Source: Carboxylicivirga fragile (lineage in GTDB: Bacteria; Bacteroidota; Bacteroidia; Bacteroidales; Marinilabiliaceae). From it: a DNA stretch of 40,889 nt. A program made the position numbers and the translations under genes. Below, one piece after another: positions 9,166 to 18,697 of this stretch (positions within the stretch are counted from its first letter, which is position 1; the number at the start of each line of letters is the position of its first letter). The notes beneath the pieces were generated by a model. The model saw only the letters and a list, made by a program, of their open reading frames with translations, was not told the origin of the DNA and ran no database searches. Where the stretch lies: NCBI GenBank assembly GCA_025499625.1, contig JAFMVD010000054.1:1-40889 (forward strand). The letters are read 5' to 3'.

Positions 9166-9252
9166 TTACGTGACTAAATCACTTTAAAGTCAGCATTGAT
9201 AAGGATTGAAAATGACAACCATCGGCATGCACCTAATCTGCTTTTTTTTTGT

Positions 9253-9260
9253 TACTTTTG
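9253..9260 (+). promoter_or_regulatory. Candidate -7 promoter box for the DUF5063 gene cluster
   Basis: TACTTTTG matches TAnnTTTG and lies 52 bases before the ATG at 9313. It could drive the four closely spaced genes from DUF5063 to the DEAD-box helicase. Confidence 0.4.
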
Positions 9261-9312
9261 GCGATTAATAAAATCAATAATTGACTTAAGAGGGGTTGAA
9301 TAATAGTCGTAT

Positions 9313-9939
9313 ATGGAAGAGCCTTTAGAGCACATTGTTTATTCCAAGAATGTAATTGAATTTGTTACTGTAGCCAAGGAGTTTTGTACATTTATTGAAG
9401 GGTGCGAACATTATTCGCGCACTGATTTTGTAACGGTTGCAACTCGAATTATTCCTTTGATATATATTAAAGCTGCTGTTTTGCCAAAGATAGAAGTTGA
9501 GCTGGACGAACCTATTGAAAAAACAGTTGATGAAATTGTTTATGAGCAGGTACAAGCTTCAGTCGCTTTTAAGTTAGGGCGATTTAATGATTATTTAGAA
9601 GTATTCACCGCTGATATGCAACGTAGCGATACGCCAATTATCGCATTTATTGCCGAGGATATTGCAGATATATATCAAGATCTTAAGGATTTTATTTCGG
9701 CCTATCGAATTGGAGCGGTTGAAATAATGAACGATGCCTTAGCTGTTGTTCAGCAAGATTTTGAAATGTACTGGGGGCAACGGATTGTGAACACCTTACG
9801 TGCATTGCACGCAGTGCTTTATGGTGAAGAAGATTTGGAAGAAGAGGAGGGAGAAGAGACTTTACAAAAGGAGCGAAAAACAGATAATTGGTTCGTTAGT
9901 CGCATGCAGAAGGATTGGCAAGAAGAACAGGAAGATTAG
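9313..9939 (+). CDS. DUF5063 domain protein
   Basis: A soluble acidic protein of 208 aa, predicted mostly helical, with no signal peptide or membrane segment. The body (residues ~5-170) fits the DUF5063 family by its start (YSKNVIEFVTVAKEFC) and by the DIADIYQDLKDFISAYR and YWGQRIVNTLRALHAVLYG stretches. The tail from ~175 is very acidic (a run of eight E or D residues) and then charged. No catalytic motif is visible. It lies 22 bases upstream of an RNase D-like exonuclease and then an rRNA methyltransferase, an association I know from other Bacteroidota, which hints at a role in RNA handling. That is guilt by association only. Confidence 0.8.
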   Translation: MEEPLEHIVYSKNVIEFVTVAKEFCTFIEGCEHYSRTDFVTVATRIIPLIYIKAAVLPKIEVELDEPIEKTVDEIVYEQVQASVAFKLGRFNDYLEVFTADMQRSDTPIIAFIAEDIADIYQDLKDFISAYRIGAVEIMNDALAVVQQDFEMYWGQRIVNTLRALHAVLYGEEDLEEEEGEETLQKERKTDNWFVSRMQKDWQEEQED

Positions 9940-9961
9940 TTAATTGAAAAGACACTAGTTA

Positions 9962-10558
9962 ATGCAAAAAACCATATCGAAGGAGGAACTAAGTTTATTG
10001 CCATTACATCATTTCGAAGGAAATGTGGTAGTTGTAGAAGATGAAAGCCAGATTGAGGAGCAAGTAAAAGAGCTTGAGCAATGTTCTGTTATTGGTTTTG
10101 ATACGGAAACGAAACCTTCTTTTCAAAAAGGAAAGATTAATAAAGTATCGCTTTTGCAGTTTGCATCGCCAGAAAAGGGCTATTTATTCCGATTGAATAA
10201 AACAGGATTACATCCGTCTTTGATACGTTTAATGGAGAATCCGGAAATTCAAAAGGTTGGTGTTGCTTTAAGAGATGATATAAAAGGCTTACAGCGTTTA
10301 GAAGGGTTTAGTCATGCTGGTTTTGTTGAGCTGCAGGATTATGTGAAAGATGTGGGGATAGAAGATATGAGTTTGCGTAAATTGGCTGGAATTGTATTAA
10401 ACTTCCGCATAAGCAAGCGACAGCGTTTATCCAACTGGGAAGCTCCTCACTTAACCGATAGTCAGGTTATTTATGCTGCTACCGATGCATGGGTGGGGGT
10501 TGAATTATTTAATAAACTTACAGCGGAATTTCCGCAATGTGAAGTTCAAACTTTATAG
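9962..10558 (+). CDS. RNase D-like 3'-5' exonuclease domain protein
   Basis: A protein of 198 aa made up of a single DEDD-type exonuclease domain. Exo I is IGFDTETKP (~residues 44-52, Asp and Glu metal ligands). Exo II is KVGVALRDDIKGL (~97-109). Exo III is YAATDAWVGVELF (~170-182, tyrosine and final Asp, the DEDDy type). It lacks the HRDC domains of true RNase D, so it is a short single-domain member. The substrate is most likely RNA 3' ends, but DNA cannot be excluded. It lies 22 bases after DUF5063 and 10 bases before the methyltransferase gene, so an operon is likely. Confidence 0.88.
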   Translation: MQKTISKEELSLLPLHHFEGNVVVVEDESQIEEQVKELEQCSVIGFDTETKPSFQKGKINKVSLLQFASPEKGYLFRLNKTGLHPSLIRLMENPEIQKVGVALRDDIKGLQRLEGFSHAGFVELQDYVKDVGIEDMSLRKLAGIVLNFRISKRQRLSNWEAPHLTDSQVIYAATDAWVGVELFNKLTAEFPQCEVQTL

Positions 10559-10568
10559 AATTTGATTT

Positions 10569-11756
10569 ATGGCAAAATTGCCTCAACTCGTTTTAAAAGC
10601 AGGTAAAGAACAAAGTTTAAATCGTTTTCATCCCTGGGTATTCTCGGGCGCCATTAAGAAGATTAAGGGTGAATTGATGGAAGGTGATTTTGTGGAAGTT
10701 CTGGATAGTAACGAAAATTTCCTTGCCTTAGGTCATTCTATTATTGGTTCCATCTCAGTTCGGGTATTATCCTTCGAACAGGTTGAGATGGATTATGATT
10801 TTTGGCGAAATAAAATTCAGAAAGCATATGATCTTCGTAAGGCCATTGGTTTGGCTGAAAATGAACAGACTAATGCCTATCGTTTAGTACATGGAGAAGG
10901 TGATTATCTGCCTGGCTTAATTATAGATTATTACAATGGAACTGTAGTTGTTCAGATGCATACGGTTGGTATGTACCGTATTCAGGATGTAATTGTTGAT
11001 GTACTGAAAGATGTGTTGGGCGATAAGCTTAAATCAGTTTATGCTAAGTCGGAGGGAACATTGCCATATAAAGCATATGTGGATGCTACCAATGGGTATA
11101 TTTACGGAGATAAGCCAGAGAAGATTGCCCTTGAAAATGGTTTAAAATTCCACGTGGATTGGGAGAAGGGACAGAAGACTGGTTTTTTTGTTGATCAACG
11201 CGAAAATCGTTCTCTCATTGAGCGCTATAGCAAAGGACGTAAGGTCTTGAATATGTTTTGCTATACAGGTGGTTTTTCCTTTTATGCCATGCGTGGAGAT
11301 GCTAAGCTGGTTCATTCGGTTGATAGTTCGGAGCGCGCCATACAGGTAACCAACGATAATGTGCAATTAAATTTTCCGGGAGATGAACGTCATCAGGCCT
11401 TTGCCGAAGATGCTTTTAAGTACTTGGGAGAAACAAAAGATCAATATGATCTGATTATATTGGATCCGCCTGCTTTTGCCAAACACCAGAATGTGGTAAA
11501 AAATGCACTTCAGGGCTACCGACGCCTTAATGCCAAGGCTATGGAGCAAATTCAGAAGGGCGGCATTCTGTTTACCTTTTCATGTTCGCAGGTAATAACA
11601 AAAGAGCAATTCAGAACAATGGTGTTTTCGGCGGCAGCGCGTGCGGGACGAAAAGTTCGTATATTGCAGCAATTAACTCAACCTGCTGATCATCCGGTTG
11701 ATATTTACCATCCCGAGGGAGAATACCTTAAGGGACTGGTAGTTTATGTAGATTAA
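10569..11756 (+). CDS. rlmI: Class I SAM-dependent rRNA methyltransferase, RlmI-like
   Basis: A protein of 395 aa, the usual length for RlmI. It has an N-terminal PUA domain (~2-75, opening LPQLVLKAGKEQSLNRFHPWVFSG) and a central beta-rich domain (VHGEGDYLPGLIIDYYNG). The Rossmann methyltransferase domain starts near 205 with the SAM loop VLNMFCYTGGFSFYAM. The catalytic region has DPPAFAKH near 300 and FSCSQ near 340; in the E. coli enzyme the cysteine of that last motif acts in m5C formation. The E. coli protein makes m5C1962 in 23S rRNA; whether the same base is the target here is inferred. It is the third gene of the RNA cluster. Confidence 0.9.
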   Translation: MAKLPQLVLKAGKEQSLNRFHPWVFSGAIKKIKGELMEGDFVEVLDSNENFLALGHSIIGSISVRVLSFEQVEMDYDFWRNKIQKAYDLRKAIGLAENEQTNAYRLVHGEGDYLPGLIIDYYNGTVVVQMHTVGMYRIQDVIVDVLKDVLGDKLKSVYAKSEGTLPYKAYVDATNGYIYGDKPEKIALENGLKFHVDWEKGQKTGFFVDQRENRSLIERYSKGRKVLNMFCYTGGFSFYAMRGDAKLVHSVDSSERAIQVTNDNVQLNFPGDERHQAFAEDAFKYLGETKDQYDLIILDPPAFAKHQNVVKNALQGYRRLNAKAMEQIQKGGILFTFSCSQVITKEQFRTMVFSAAARAGRKVRILQQLTQPADHPVDIYHPEGEYLKGLVVYVD

Positions 11757-11776
11757 ATATTACTAAAAAGATAATC

Positions 11777-13021
11777 TTGGAGTTTAAAGAATTTGATTTT
11801 TCCAATGAGTTGCTAGATGGATTGGATTCCATGCGTTTTGAAAAAGCAACACCTGTTCAGGAGAGAACCATCCCAATTATTAAGGAGGGTAAAGATCTGA
11901 TTGCCGTTGCGCAAACCGGAACGGGTAAAACAGCTGCTTATTTGTTGCCTGTACTAGATAAGCTAGTACGAGATGGGCATAATAAAATAAATGCTTTAAT
12001 CATTGTTCCTACGCGTGAGTTGGCAATTCAAATTGATCAGCAAATGGAAGGATTTGGTTACTTTCTTGATGTATCGTCAACTGCTATTTATGGTGGTAAT
12101 GATAAGGATGAATGGAACCGCCAAAAAAATGCTTTAACCACCGGGGCTGATATTGTGATTGCGACTCCTGGTCGATTGATACAGCATCTGACCATGGGTT
12201 ATGTAAAAATGGATACGCTTCAGCATTTGATTTTAGATGAGGCAGATCGCATGTTAGACATGGGCTTTTTCGAAGATATTATGCAGGTGGTTACTTTCTT
12301 GCCTAAAGAGCGTCAAACGCTTATGTTTTCGGCAACAATGCCTTCAAAAATTAGAGAGTTAGCTAAAAATATATTGCAAGACCCTGATGAGGTGAATATC
12401 GCCATGAGTAAACCAGCGGAAGGTATATTGCAAGCGGCTTACATGGTGTATGATACACAAAAGGTAGCTTTGTTAAATGACTTATTGAAAGATAAAGATT
12501 TACCAAGTATTATTGTTTTTGCCTCAACTAAAATAAAAGCCAAGGAGATTGCTCGTTCTTTGAGAAGCAATGGTTTTAATGCCAAAGATATTCATTCTGA
12601 CTTAGAACAGGCTGAGCGTGAAGATGTGCTCCGGGAATTTCGAAATAGGAAGGTTCAAATAATTGTGGCTACCGATATTATTGCTCGTGGTATTGATATT
12701 GAAAAGATCGATTTGGTGATCAATTTTGATGTACCACGCGACGCTGAAGATTATGTACACCGCGTGGGTAGAACTGCTCGTGCGCAAACGCAAGGAGTAG
12801 CAATAACTTTAATAAATGATAAGGAAGTGCTTGAATTTCATAAGATAGAGCAACTTATCGAAAAGGAAGTTTATAAAATTCCATTACCTCCGCATATTGG
12901 TGATGCTCCTGAGTACAATCCTGGTGCCTTAAAAAAAGGTCGGGGGCGCAAAGGTGGTTACAATAAGAAACGTAGCTTCAACAAAAAGCCGCGAACCAAT
13001 AAAGGAGGAAACAAGAGCTAA
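11777..13021 (+). CDS. DEAD-box ATP-dependent RNA helicase
   Basis: A protein of 414 aa. The start is a TTG at 11777. The first in-frame ATG is 18 codons later and would remove the conserved phenylalanine upstream of the Q motif (FKEFDFSNELLDGL then ATPVQ), so TTG is preferred. Motifs in order: AQTGTGKT (Walker A), PTRELA, TPGR, DEAD in LDEADRMLD, SAT in FSATMP, IIVFAST, ATDIIARGIDI and HRVGRTARA. The last ~35 residues are a basic Gly/Lys/Arg/Asn tail typical of RhlE-type or CsdA-type helicases that bind rRNA. It follows the rRNA methyltransferase by 20 bases, consistent with ribosome assembly or RNA decay. Confidence 0.92.
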   Translation: MEFKEFDFSNELLDGLDSMRFEKATPVQERTIPIIKEGKDLIAVAQTGTGKTAAYLLPVLDKLVRDGHNKINALIIVPTRELAIQIDQQMEGFGYFLDVSSTAIYGGNDKDEWNRQKNALTTGADIVIATPGRLIQHLTMGYVKMDTLQHLILDEADRMLDMGFFEDIMQVVTFLPKERQTLMFSATMPSKIRELAKNILQDPDEVNIAMSKPAEGILQAAYMVYDTQKVALLNDLLKDKDLPSIIVFASTKIKAKEIARSLRSNGFNAKDIHSDLEQAEREDVLREFRNRKVQIIVATDIIARGIDIEKIDLVINFDVPRDAEDYVHRVGRTARAQTQGVAITLINDKEVLEFHKIEQLIEKEVYKIPLPPHIGDAPEYNPGALKKGRGRKGGYNKKRSFNKKPRTNKGGNKS

Positions 13022-13116
13022 GAAAATCTTTTAGCTCCTCTTTAAGTTTACTATTTTCACAAGCTGATCTAGTTTATGGATGGTTGTACTATTGTTAATT
13101 CTCATATTTTTATTCA

Positions 13117-15246
13117 ATGCAAAATTTGTTTGTTGATCTAATCGCTAAGGAGTTAAGTCTTGTAAAGACGAGTGTTTCTAATGTGTTAACGCTTTTGGAT
13201 GAAGGAGCTACCATTCCATTTATCAGTCGTTATCGCAAAGAAATGACTGGCAGTATGGATGAGTTGGATATTGCAAACGTGAAGGAGCGCTATGAGAAGC
13301 TTCAGGAAATTGAAAAGCGGAAAGAGAGCATCCTAAAATCGATGGATGAGCAAGGTGTGCTAAGTGATGAGCTTCGAAAAAAGATAGAGTCAACCTACGA
13401 TTTAACAGAACTTGAAGATATTTATCTGCCTTACAAACCAAAGCGTAAAACGCGTGCTGTTAAAGCTCGTGAAAAAGGTTTGGAACCTTTGGCTAAGATT
13501 CTGATGAAACAATATGAGAACGATGTTGAAGGAAAAGCCAATGCCTTCGTCAAAGGTGAAGTGGAAACTGTGAGTGATGCTCTACAAGGAGCACGCGATA
13601 TAATCTCAGAATGGGTTAATGAGCATCGGGTAGGGCGCGAAATAGTGCGATCTGTGTTTGAAAAAGAGGCTATTATTACTTCAAAAGTTGCCAAAGGAAA
13701 AGAGGAAGAAGCGGCAAAGTACAGCGATTATTTCGAATGGAGTGAACCATTGAAAAAATGCCCATCGCACCGATATTTGGCTATGCGCCGTGGAGAGAAA
13801 GAAGGTTTCTTGAAGCTTAGTATTGGGCCTGATGCTGAAAATGCCTTGGATCGATTGGATCGTTATTTTGTAAAAAGCGATACAGAGGCGGCTGGTCAGG
13901 TACAGGATGCTATAACCGATGCCTACAAACGCTTATTGTCACCTTCCATTGAAACGGAATTTTCGAATTTGTTTAAGGAGAAATCAGATACCGAAGCCAT
14001 TCGGGTTTTTACTGATAACCTACGTCAGTTATTATTGGCTTCGCCCCTTGGGCAGAAGCGTGTTTTGGCTTTAGACCCTGGTTACAGAAGTGGTTGTAAG
14101 GTAGTATGTCTCGATCAGTACGGAGGCTTATTGGAGAATTGTAATATTTATCCTCACCAGCCTCAAAACGAATATCAAAAATCGAGCGATACAATCACGC
14201 GCTTGGTTGAAAAGCATAAAATAGAAGCCATTGCCATTGGTAATGGCACAGCTTCGCGCGAAACAGAAGCTTTTGCGAAAGGTTTGAAATTTAAACATGA
14301 GGTGCAAATTTTTGTAGTGAGCGAAGATGGAGCTTCGGTTTATTCAGCAGGTAAAGTAGCTCGCGAAGAGTTTCCTGATTACGATGTAACAGTGCGTGGA
14401 GCTGTTTCCATCGGTCGACGTTTGATGGATCCTTTGGCAGAATTGGTTAAGATTGATGCAAAATCCATAGGTGTTGGACAGTATCAGCACGATGTGGATC
14501 AGAATCAATTAAAAAAATCTTTAGATCAAGTTGTTGAATCGTGTGTTAATCAGGTTGGGGTTAACCTTAATACAGCGAGTAAGCATCTATTAACCTATGT
14601 TTCAGGATTGGGACCTCAGTTGGCTCAGAATATCGTAGATTACCGAAGTGAGAATGGTGCATTTGATTCACGTGATAAGTTAAAGAAAGTACCGCGTTTG
14701 GGTGCCAGAGCCTACGAACAGAGTGCAGGATTTTTAAGAATAGCTAATGCTAATAATCCTTTGGATAATACAGCGGTTCACCCAGAGTCGTATCGTATTG
14801 TCAAACAAATGGCAAAGGATTTAAAGTGTGAAGTAGCTGACCTTATTGCTGATAAGGTTTTGCGTCAAAAGGTTGATTTGAATGCCTATGTGACCGATAA
14901 AGTTGGCTTGCCTACATTGAATGATATCATGTCGGAGCTAGATAAGCCAGGCCGCGATCCTCGTGAAACGATTAAAACCTTTGAATTTGCCGAAGGAATC
15001 TTTTCCATTGATGATTTACACGATGGTATGGAGTTGCCTGGAATCGTTACTAATATTACCAATTTTGGTGCCTTTGTTGATGTTGGTGTAAAACAGGATG
15101 GCTTGGTGCACATTTCTCAATTAGCCAATCAATATGTGAGCGATCCTAACCAGATTGTTAAATTACAGCAGCACGTAAAAGTAAGGGTCATTCAAGTTGA
15201 TCGCCAGCGTAAACGTATTCAATTGTCGATGAAGGGACTCAATTAG
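13117..15246 (+). CDS. tex: Tex family RNA-binding transcription accessory protein
   Basis: A protein of 709 aa, close to the family norm. The N-terminal Tex helical region (~1-190) contains the family motif GATIPFISRYRKEMTG. A YqgF/RNase H-like domain begins near 320 (RVLALDPGYRSGCKVVCLD). Helix-hairpin-helix repeats lie near 485-555 (LNTASKHLLTYVSGLGPQLA and the following PRLGARAYEQSAGFLRI). A C-terminal S1 RNA-binding domain occupies ~635-705 (GIVTNITNFGAFVDVGVKQD, LVHISQLA). Tex binds nucleic acid and the transcription machinery, and its exact cellular job is unsettled. It is separated from the helicase by 95 bases, so it may have its own promoter. Confidence 0.95.
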   Translation: MQNLFVDLIAKELSLVKTSVSNVLTLLDEGATIPFISRYRKEMTGSMDELDIANVKERYEKLQEIEKRKESILKSMDEQGVLSDELRKKIESTYDLTELEDIYLPYKPKRKTRAVKAREKGLEPLAKILMKQYENDVEGKANAFVKGEVETVSDALQGARDIISEWVNEHRVGREIVRSVFEKEAIITSKVAKGKEEEAAKYSDYFEWSEPLKKCPSHRYLAMRRGEKEGFLKLSIGPDAENALDRLDRYFVKSDTEAAGQVQDAITDAYKRLLSPSIETEFSNLFKEKSDTEAIRVFTDNLRQLLLASPLGQKRVLALDPGYRSGCKVVCLDQYGGLLENCNIYPHQPQNEYQKSSDTITRLVEKHKIEAIAIGNGTASRETEAFAKGLKFKHEVQIFVVSEDGASVYSAGKVAREEFPDYDVTVRGAVSIGRRLMDPLAELVKIDAKSIGVGQYQHDVDQNQLKKSLDQVVESCVNQVGVNLNTASKHLLTYVSGLGPQLAQNIVDYRSENGAFDSRDKLKKVPRLGARAYEQSAGFLRIANANNPLDNTAVHPESYRIVKQMAKDLKCEVADLIADKVLRQKVDLNAYVTDKVGLPTLNDIMSELDKPGRDPRETIKTFEFAEGIFSIDDLHDGMELPGIVTNITNFGAFVDVGVKQDGLVHISQLANQYVSDPNQIVKLQQHVKVRVIQVDRQRKRIQLSMKGLN

Positions 15247-15308
15247 AAGGTAAATTATTTCAAGTATCTAATCATTGCGGTATATTGCTGTTTGAAAAAT
15301 GATTTGAT

Positions 15309-16733
15309 ATGACCAAGTGTTTAGTTTTTATTCTGACTTTCTTTTTTGTCGTTTCTTGTTCACAAAAGCATGAGAAGGAAAGTGGCAAGCCTAATGTTAT
15401 TATCATATTCACTGATGATCAGGGGTATCAGGACCTTGGGTGTTTTGGTTCCCCGGATATTGAAACGCCTCACCTGGATAAATTGGCAAAAGGTGGAATC
15501 AGACTTACAGATTTTTACGCTGCTCAAGCCGTATGTTCTGCTTCTCGTGCAGGGCTATTGACGGGTTGTTATCCTAATAGAATAGGTATACATGGAGCCT
15601 TTATGCCCGATAGCAAACATGGCTTGAGTTTGTCGGAAACGACCATTGCTGAGATGTTAAAAGCTAAGGCTTATAATACTGCAATTTTTGGTAAATGGCA
15701 TTTGGGAGATCATCCGGATTTTATGCCATTAAACCATGGCTTCGATGAATTCTTTGGGATTCCATACTCCAACGACATGTGGCCAATGCACCCTCAGCAA
15801 GGTCCCATATTTGATTTTCCTCCCTTACCATTATTTGAAAATGAAACCATAATTGACACTTTGACTGATCAAAGCCTGCTAACGACTCAGATTACTGAAC
15901 GGAGCGTTGATTTCATTAAACGCAACAAAGATGTGCCGTTCTTTTTGTATGTTGCACACCCACAACCGCATGTGCCATTATATGTTTCGGATAAATTTAA
16001 GGGGAAATCAGAAAGAGGTTTATATGGTGATGTTATTATGGAGATTGATTGGTCTGTCGGTCAAATAATGGAAACATTAAAACAGTTAAAAATTGAAGAT
16101 AATACCCTCCTTATTTTTACATCTGATAATGGCCCATGGTTAAATTATGGAACACACGCTGGTAGTGCCTATCCTTTAAGAGAAGGAAAAGGTACGGCAC
16201 TTGAAGGTGGGCAAAGGGAGCCGTGTATTATTTATTTTCCAGATGAGATAAAACCAGGAAGAAACATTGAAACCCCAATGATGAATATTGACATCTTGCC
16301 GACAATTGCTGAAATAACCGGTAGTTCACTTCCTCAAAATGTATTTGATGGTAAGAGTGTTTGGGACATCTAGACAGGAGAATCCAATAAAAGTCCGCAT
16401 GATGCTTATTACTTTTACTATCATGTTAATGAGTTGCATGGCGTTAGGTATAAGCAATGGAAAATGTATTTTCCACATTCTTATCGAACATTAAATGGCC
16501 GGCCGGGTGGTGATAATGGATTGCCAGTTGAATATGAGTATAATACGATGAATGAAATTGAATTATATGATTTGTCAGTTGATATTAGCGAGACGAAGAA
16601 TGTAGCCATGCAAAATCCAGAAGTAGTTGAGGAGATTAAAATATTGGCTAATAAGATGAGATCGGAGCTCGGTGATGCCCTATATGAAATAAATGGAAAA
16701 GGCAATAGAACGTGTGGTATGGTGAAAGATTAG
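15309..16733 (+). pseudogene. Secreted sulfatase lipoprotein, interrupted by an in-frame TAG
   Basis: A family S1 (formylglycine-dependent) sulfatase. It has a lipoprotein signal (VVSCSQ), first metal-site motif IIIFTDDQGYQDLG, and maturation motif CSASRAGLLTG with the cysteine at residue 76 to be converted to formylglycine. It also has GKWHLGD, SDNGPW and the C-terminal region TPMMNIDILPTIAEITG. The frame stops at TAG 16371-16373 after SVWDI, then continues in the same frame without another stop to 16733, with clear sulfatase C-terminal sequence (TGESNKSPHDAYYFYYHVNE, then HGVRYKQWKMYFPHS). Relatives usually have Leu before TGE, so TTG to TAG is the simplest change. The first piece (354 aa) keeps the catalytic part but loses the C-terminal subdomain. 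This could be a recent pseudogene, a sequencing error or readthrough. Confidence 0.85.
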
Positions 16734-16890
16734 CGTTTTGACTATCATGATAAATAGCAGTCAGGATAACTTGTAAAAAATTAATTTTCATTTTTTCTCA
16801 ATAAAATTCTCGTTTCTGAGGGATAAAAAATAAAAAATTCGTTTTTTAGCATTTCTTAACACATCAAAGACTTTTAAGCAAACCAAAATT

Positions 16891-18675
16891 ATGCAAGAAC
16901 TAAACGAATTTTTAAAATTAATTGATTCATATATTGGTAGTCATCTGTGGTTTGTATGGCTATTGCTCGGTACAGGTATCTTTTTTACCATCTATCTGAA
17001 ATTCCCACAAATACGTTTTTTTAAATATGCTTTACGCATTGTTCAGGGAAAATTTGATAAGGAAGATGATGAGGGAGATACTTCCCACTTTCAGGCTTTA
17101 ACAACCGCGCTTTCGGGAACCGTAGGAACAGGAAATATTGCTGGAGTGGCTTTGGCAGTGCATATGGGTGGGCCAGCTGCTTTATTTTGGATGTTGGTAA
17201 CTGCCATGTTGGGTATGACCACAAAGTTTGTTGAGGTGACGCTTTCGCATAAATACCGTGAGAAAGTTGCTGATGGTTCAATGGCAGGTGGACCAATGTA
17301 TTTCATGAAGGCGCGTCTGAACATCAAATTGTCTTCGGGTAAAATGCTGAATACGGGTAAATGGATCGCCATTGTTTTTGCCCTAGCTACCGTTTTGTCT
17401 TCGTTTGGTACAGGTAGTTTACCTCAGATTAATAGCATATCCAACTCCATATTTGCCACCTTTGGTTTACCGCACATGTTAACAGGTTTTGTGTTAGCTA
17501 TATTATTAGGTTTTGTTATAATTGGTGGTATAAAACGTATAGCAAAGGTGACATCGAAGTTGGTGCCTGCTATGGCATTACTCTATTTTATCGGAGCTAT
17601 TTCGGTTATTGCTTTTAATTATGAGAATATTTGGCCGTCTATTCAAGCCATCTTCGCCGATATATTTACAGGTTCTTCCGCAACAGGTGGATTTCTGGGA
17701 GCAACCATAGCATTTGCATTTAATCGCGGAGTAAACCGCGGTTTATTTTCTAATGAGGCAGGACAAGGGTCTGCGCCAATTGCGCATGCCGCGGCTCGTG
17801 CACACGAACCTGTATCGGAAGGTCTGGTTGCGTTATTAGAACCATTTATTGATACCATCATTATTTGTACCCTAACAGGTTTAACCTTATTGGCTTCGGG
17901 TGTTTGGAACGAAAAATTGGACAACCGTTTCCAGTTAGCCGACCTGCAAGTATTGCAAGGTGTGCATTATGAAGATGTAAGTGATAATGGTAGAATTCAG
18001 CTAGCCAATCATATTAACGGAGAAGAGAGTTTGCCACTTTTTACTGGTATACTTAGTGTTGAAGAAGGGTTGATAACATCAGATGTTAAAGTTGTACACG
18101 CTCGTTCTTTGGCCGAAAATGTTAAGGTTCAAAAGGGAGGTACTCCATTTACAGGTCATATTGATGTGATGAATGGTGTGGTTAGTTTGAAAGATGATAC
18201 GGCAGAGCCTGAATCGTTTATGGATAAAATAAAGGCACAATTCTCATCTGAGCCAAGTAATAAAATAGTTATTCGGGGTAAATCATTAGTACATAGTGCA
18301 CCACTTACCACTGTTGCCTTTACCAAAGGCTGGTTTGGCCATTGGGGTCAATACATTGTATCAATTGGATTACTATTGTTTGCCTTCTCAACAGCTATTT
18401 CCTGGTCGTATTATGGCGATAGGGCAGTTACCTATTTATGGGGACCCAAAGCGGTCATTTGGTATCACATGATCTATGTAGTTGCATTCTTTTTGGCTTC
18501 CTTTGTTGACACAACAATCATTTGGACTTTATCGGGTATTACAATTGCATTGATGACCATTCCAAACTTGATTGGTTTGTTATTCCTGCATCGTGAAATG
18601 AAGGATGAGGTAAAATCGTTTTGGGTGGAATACCGCCAGCGTTTTCCGGATGAAAAACGTGTACCAAAAGACTAA
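16891..18675 (+). CDS. Alanine/glycine:cation symporter (AGCS) family transporter with large loop insert
   Basis: An inner-membrane Na+- or H+-coupled importer of small amino acids. The family signature is clear: [19 protein letters not shown] near 68-86, a long run of membrane helices, and [21 protein letters not shown] near 281. At 594 aa it is well above the usual 450-500. The excess is a hydrophilic segment at about residues 340-470, between the helix ending LLASGVW and the one starting near [16 protein letters not shown]. The insert has beta-strand-like, glycine-containing stretches and no motif I know. The gene ends 22 bases before the sigma-factor gene, so readthrough into the regulatory genes is possible. 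It may take up amino acids freed from the same substrate, but housekeeping use is equally likely. Confidence 0.92.
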   Translation: MQELNEFLKLIDSYIGSHLWFVWLLLGTGIFFTIYLKFPQIRFFKYALRIVQGKFDKEDDEGDTSHFQALTTALSGTVGTGNIAGVALAVHMGGPAALFWMLVTAMLGMTTKFVEVTLSHKYREKVADGSMAGGPMYFMKARLNIKLSSGKMLNTGKWIAIVFALATVLSSFGTGSLPQINSISNSIFATFGLPHMLTGFVLAILLGFVIIGGIKRIAKVTSKLVPAMALLYFIGAISVIAFNYENIWPSIQAIFADIFTGSSATGGFLGATIAFAFNRGVNRGLFSNEAGQGSAPIAHAAARAHEPVSEGLVALLEPFIDTIIICTLTGLTLLASGVWNEKLDNRFQLADLQVLQGVHYEDVSDNGRIQLANHINGEESLPLFTGILSVEEGLITSDVKVVHARSLAENVKVQKGGTPFTGHIDVMNGVVSLKDDTAEPESFMDKIKAQFSSEPSNKIVIRGKSLVHSAPLTTVAFTKGWFGHWGQYIVSIGLLLFAFSTAISWSYYGDRAVTYLWGPKAVIWYHMIYVVAFFLASFVDTTIIWTLSGITIALMTIPNLIGLLFLHREMKDEVKSFWVEYRQRFPDEKRVPKD

Positions 18676-18697
18676 TAATAAAGGTTTGTGTTAATTT

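Noticed and set aside
13015-13040. Hairpin at the DEAD-box helicase stop codon
   Set aside because: GAGCTAA/TTAGCTC can pair, but the T-run after it is broken (CCTCTTTAAG) and the stem overlaps the coding end; too weak to call a terminator.
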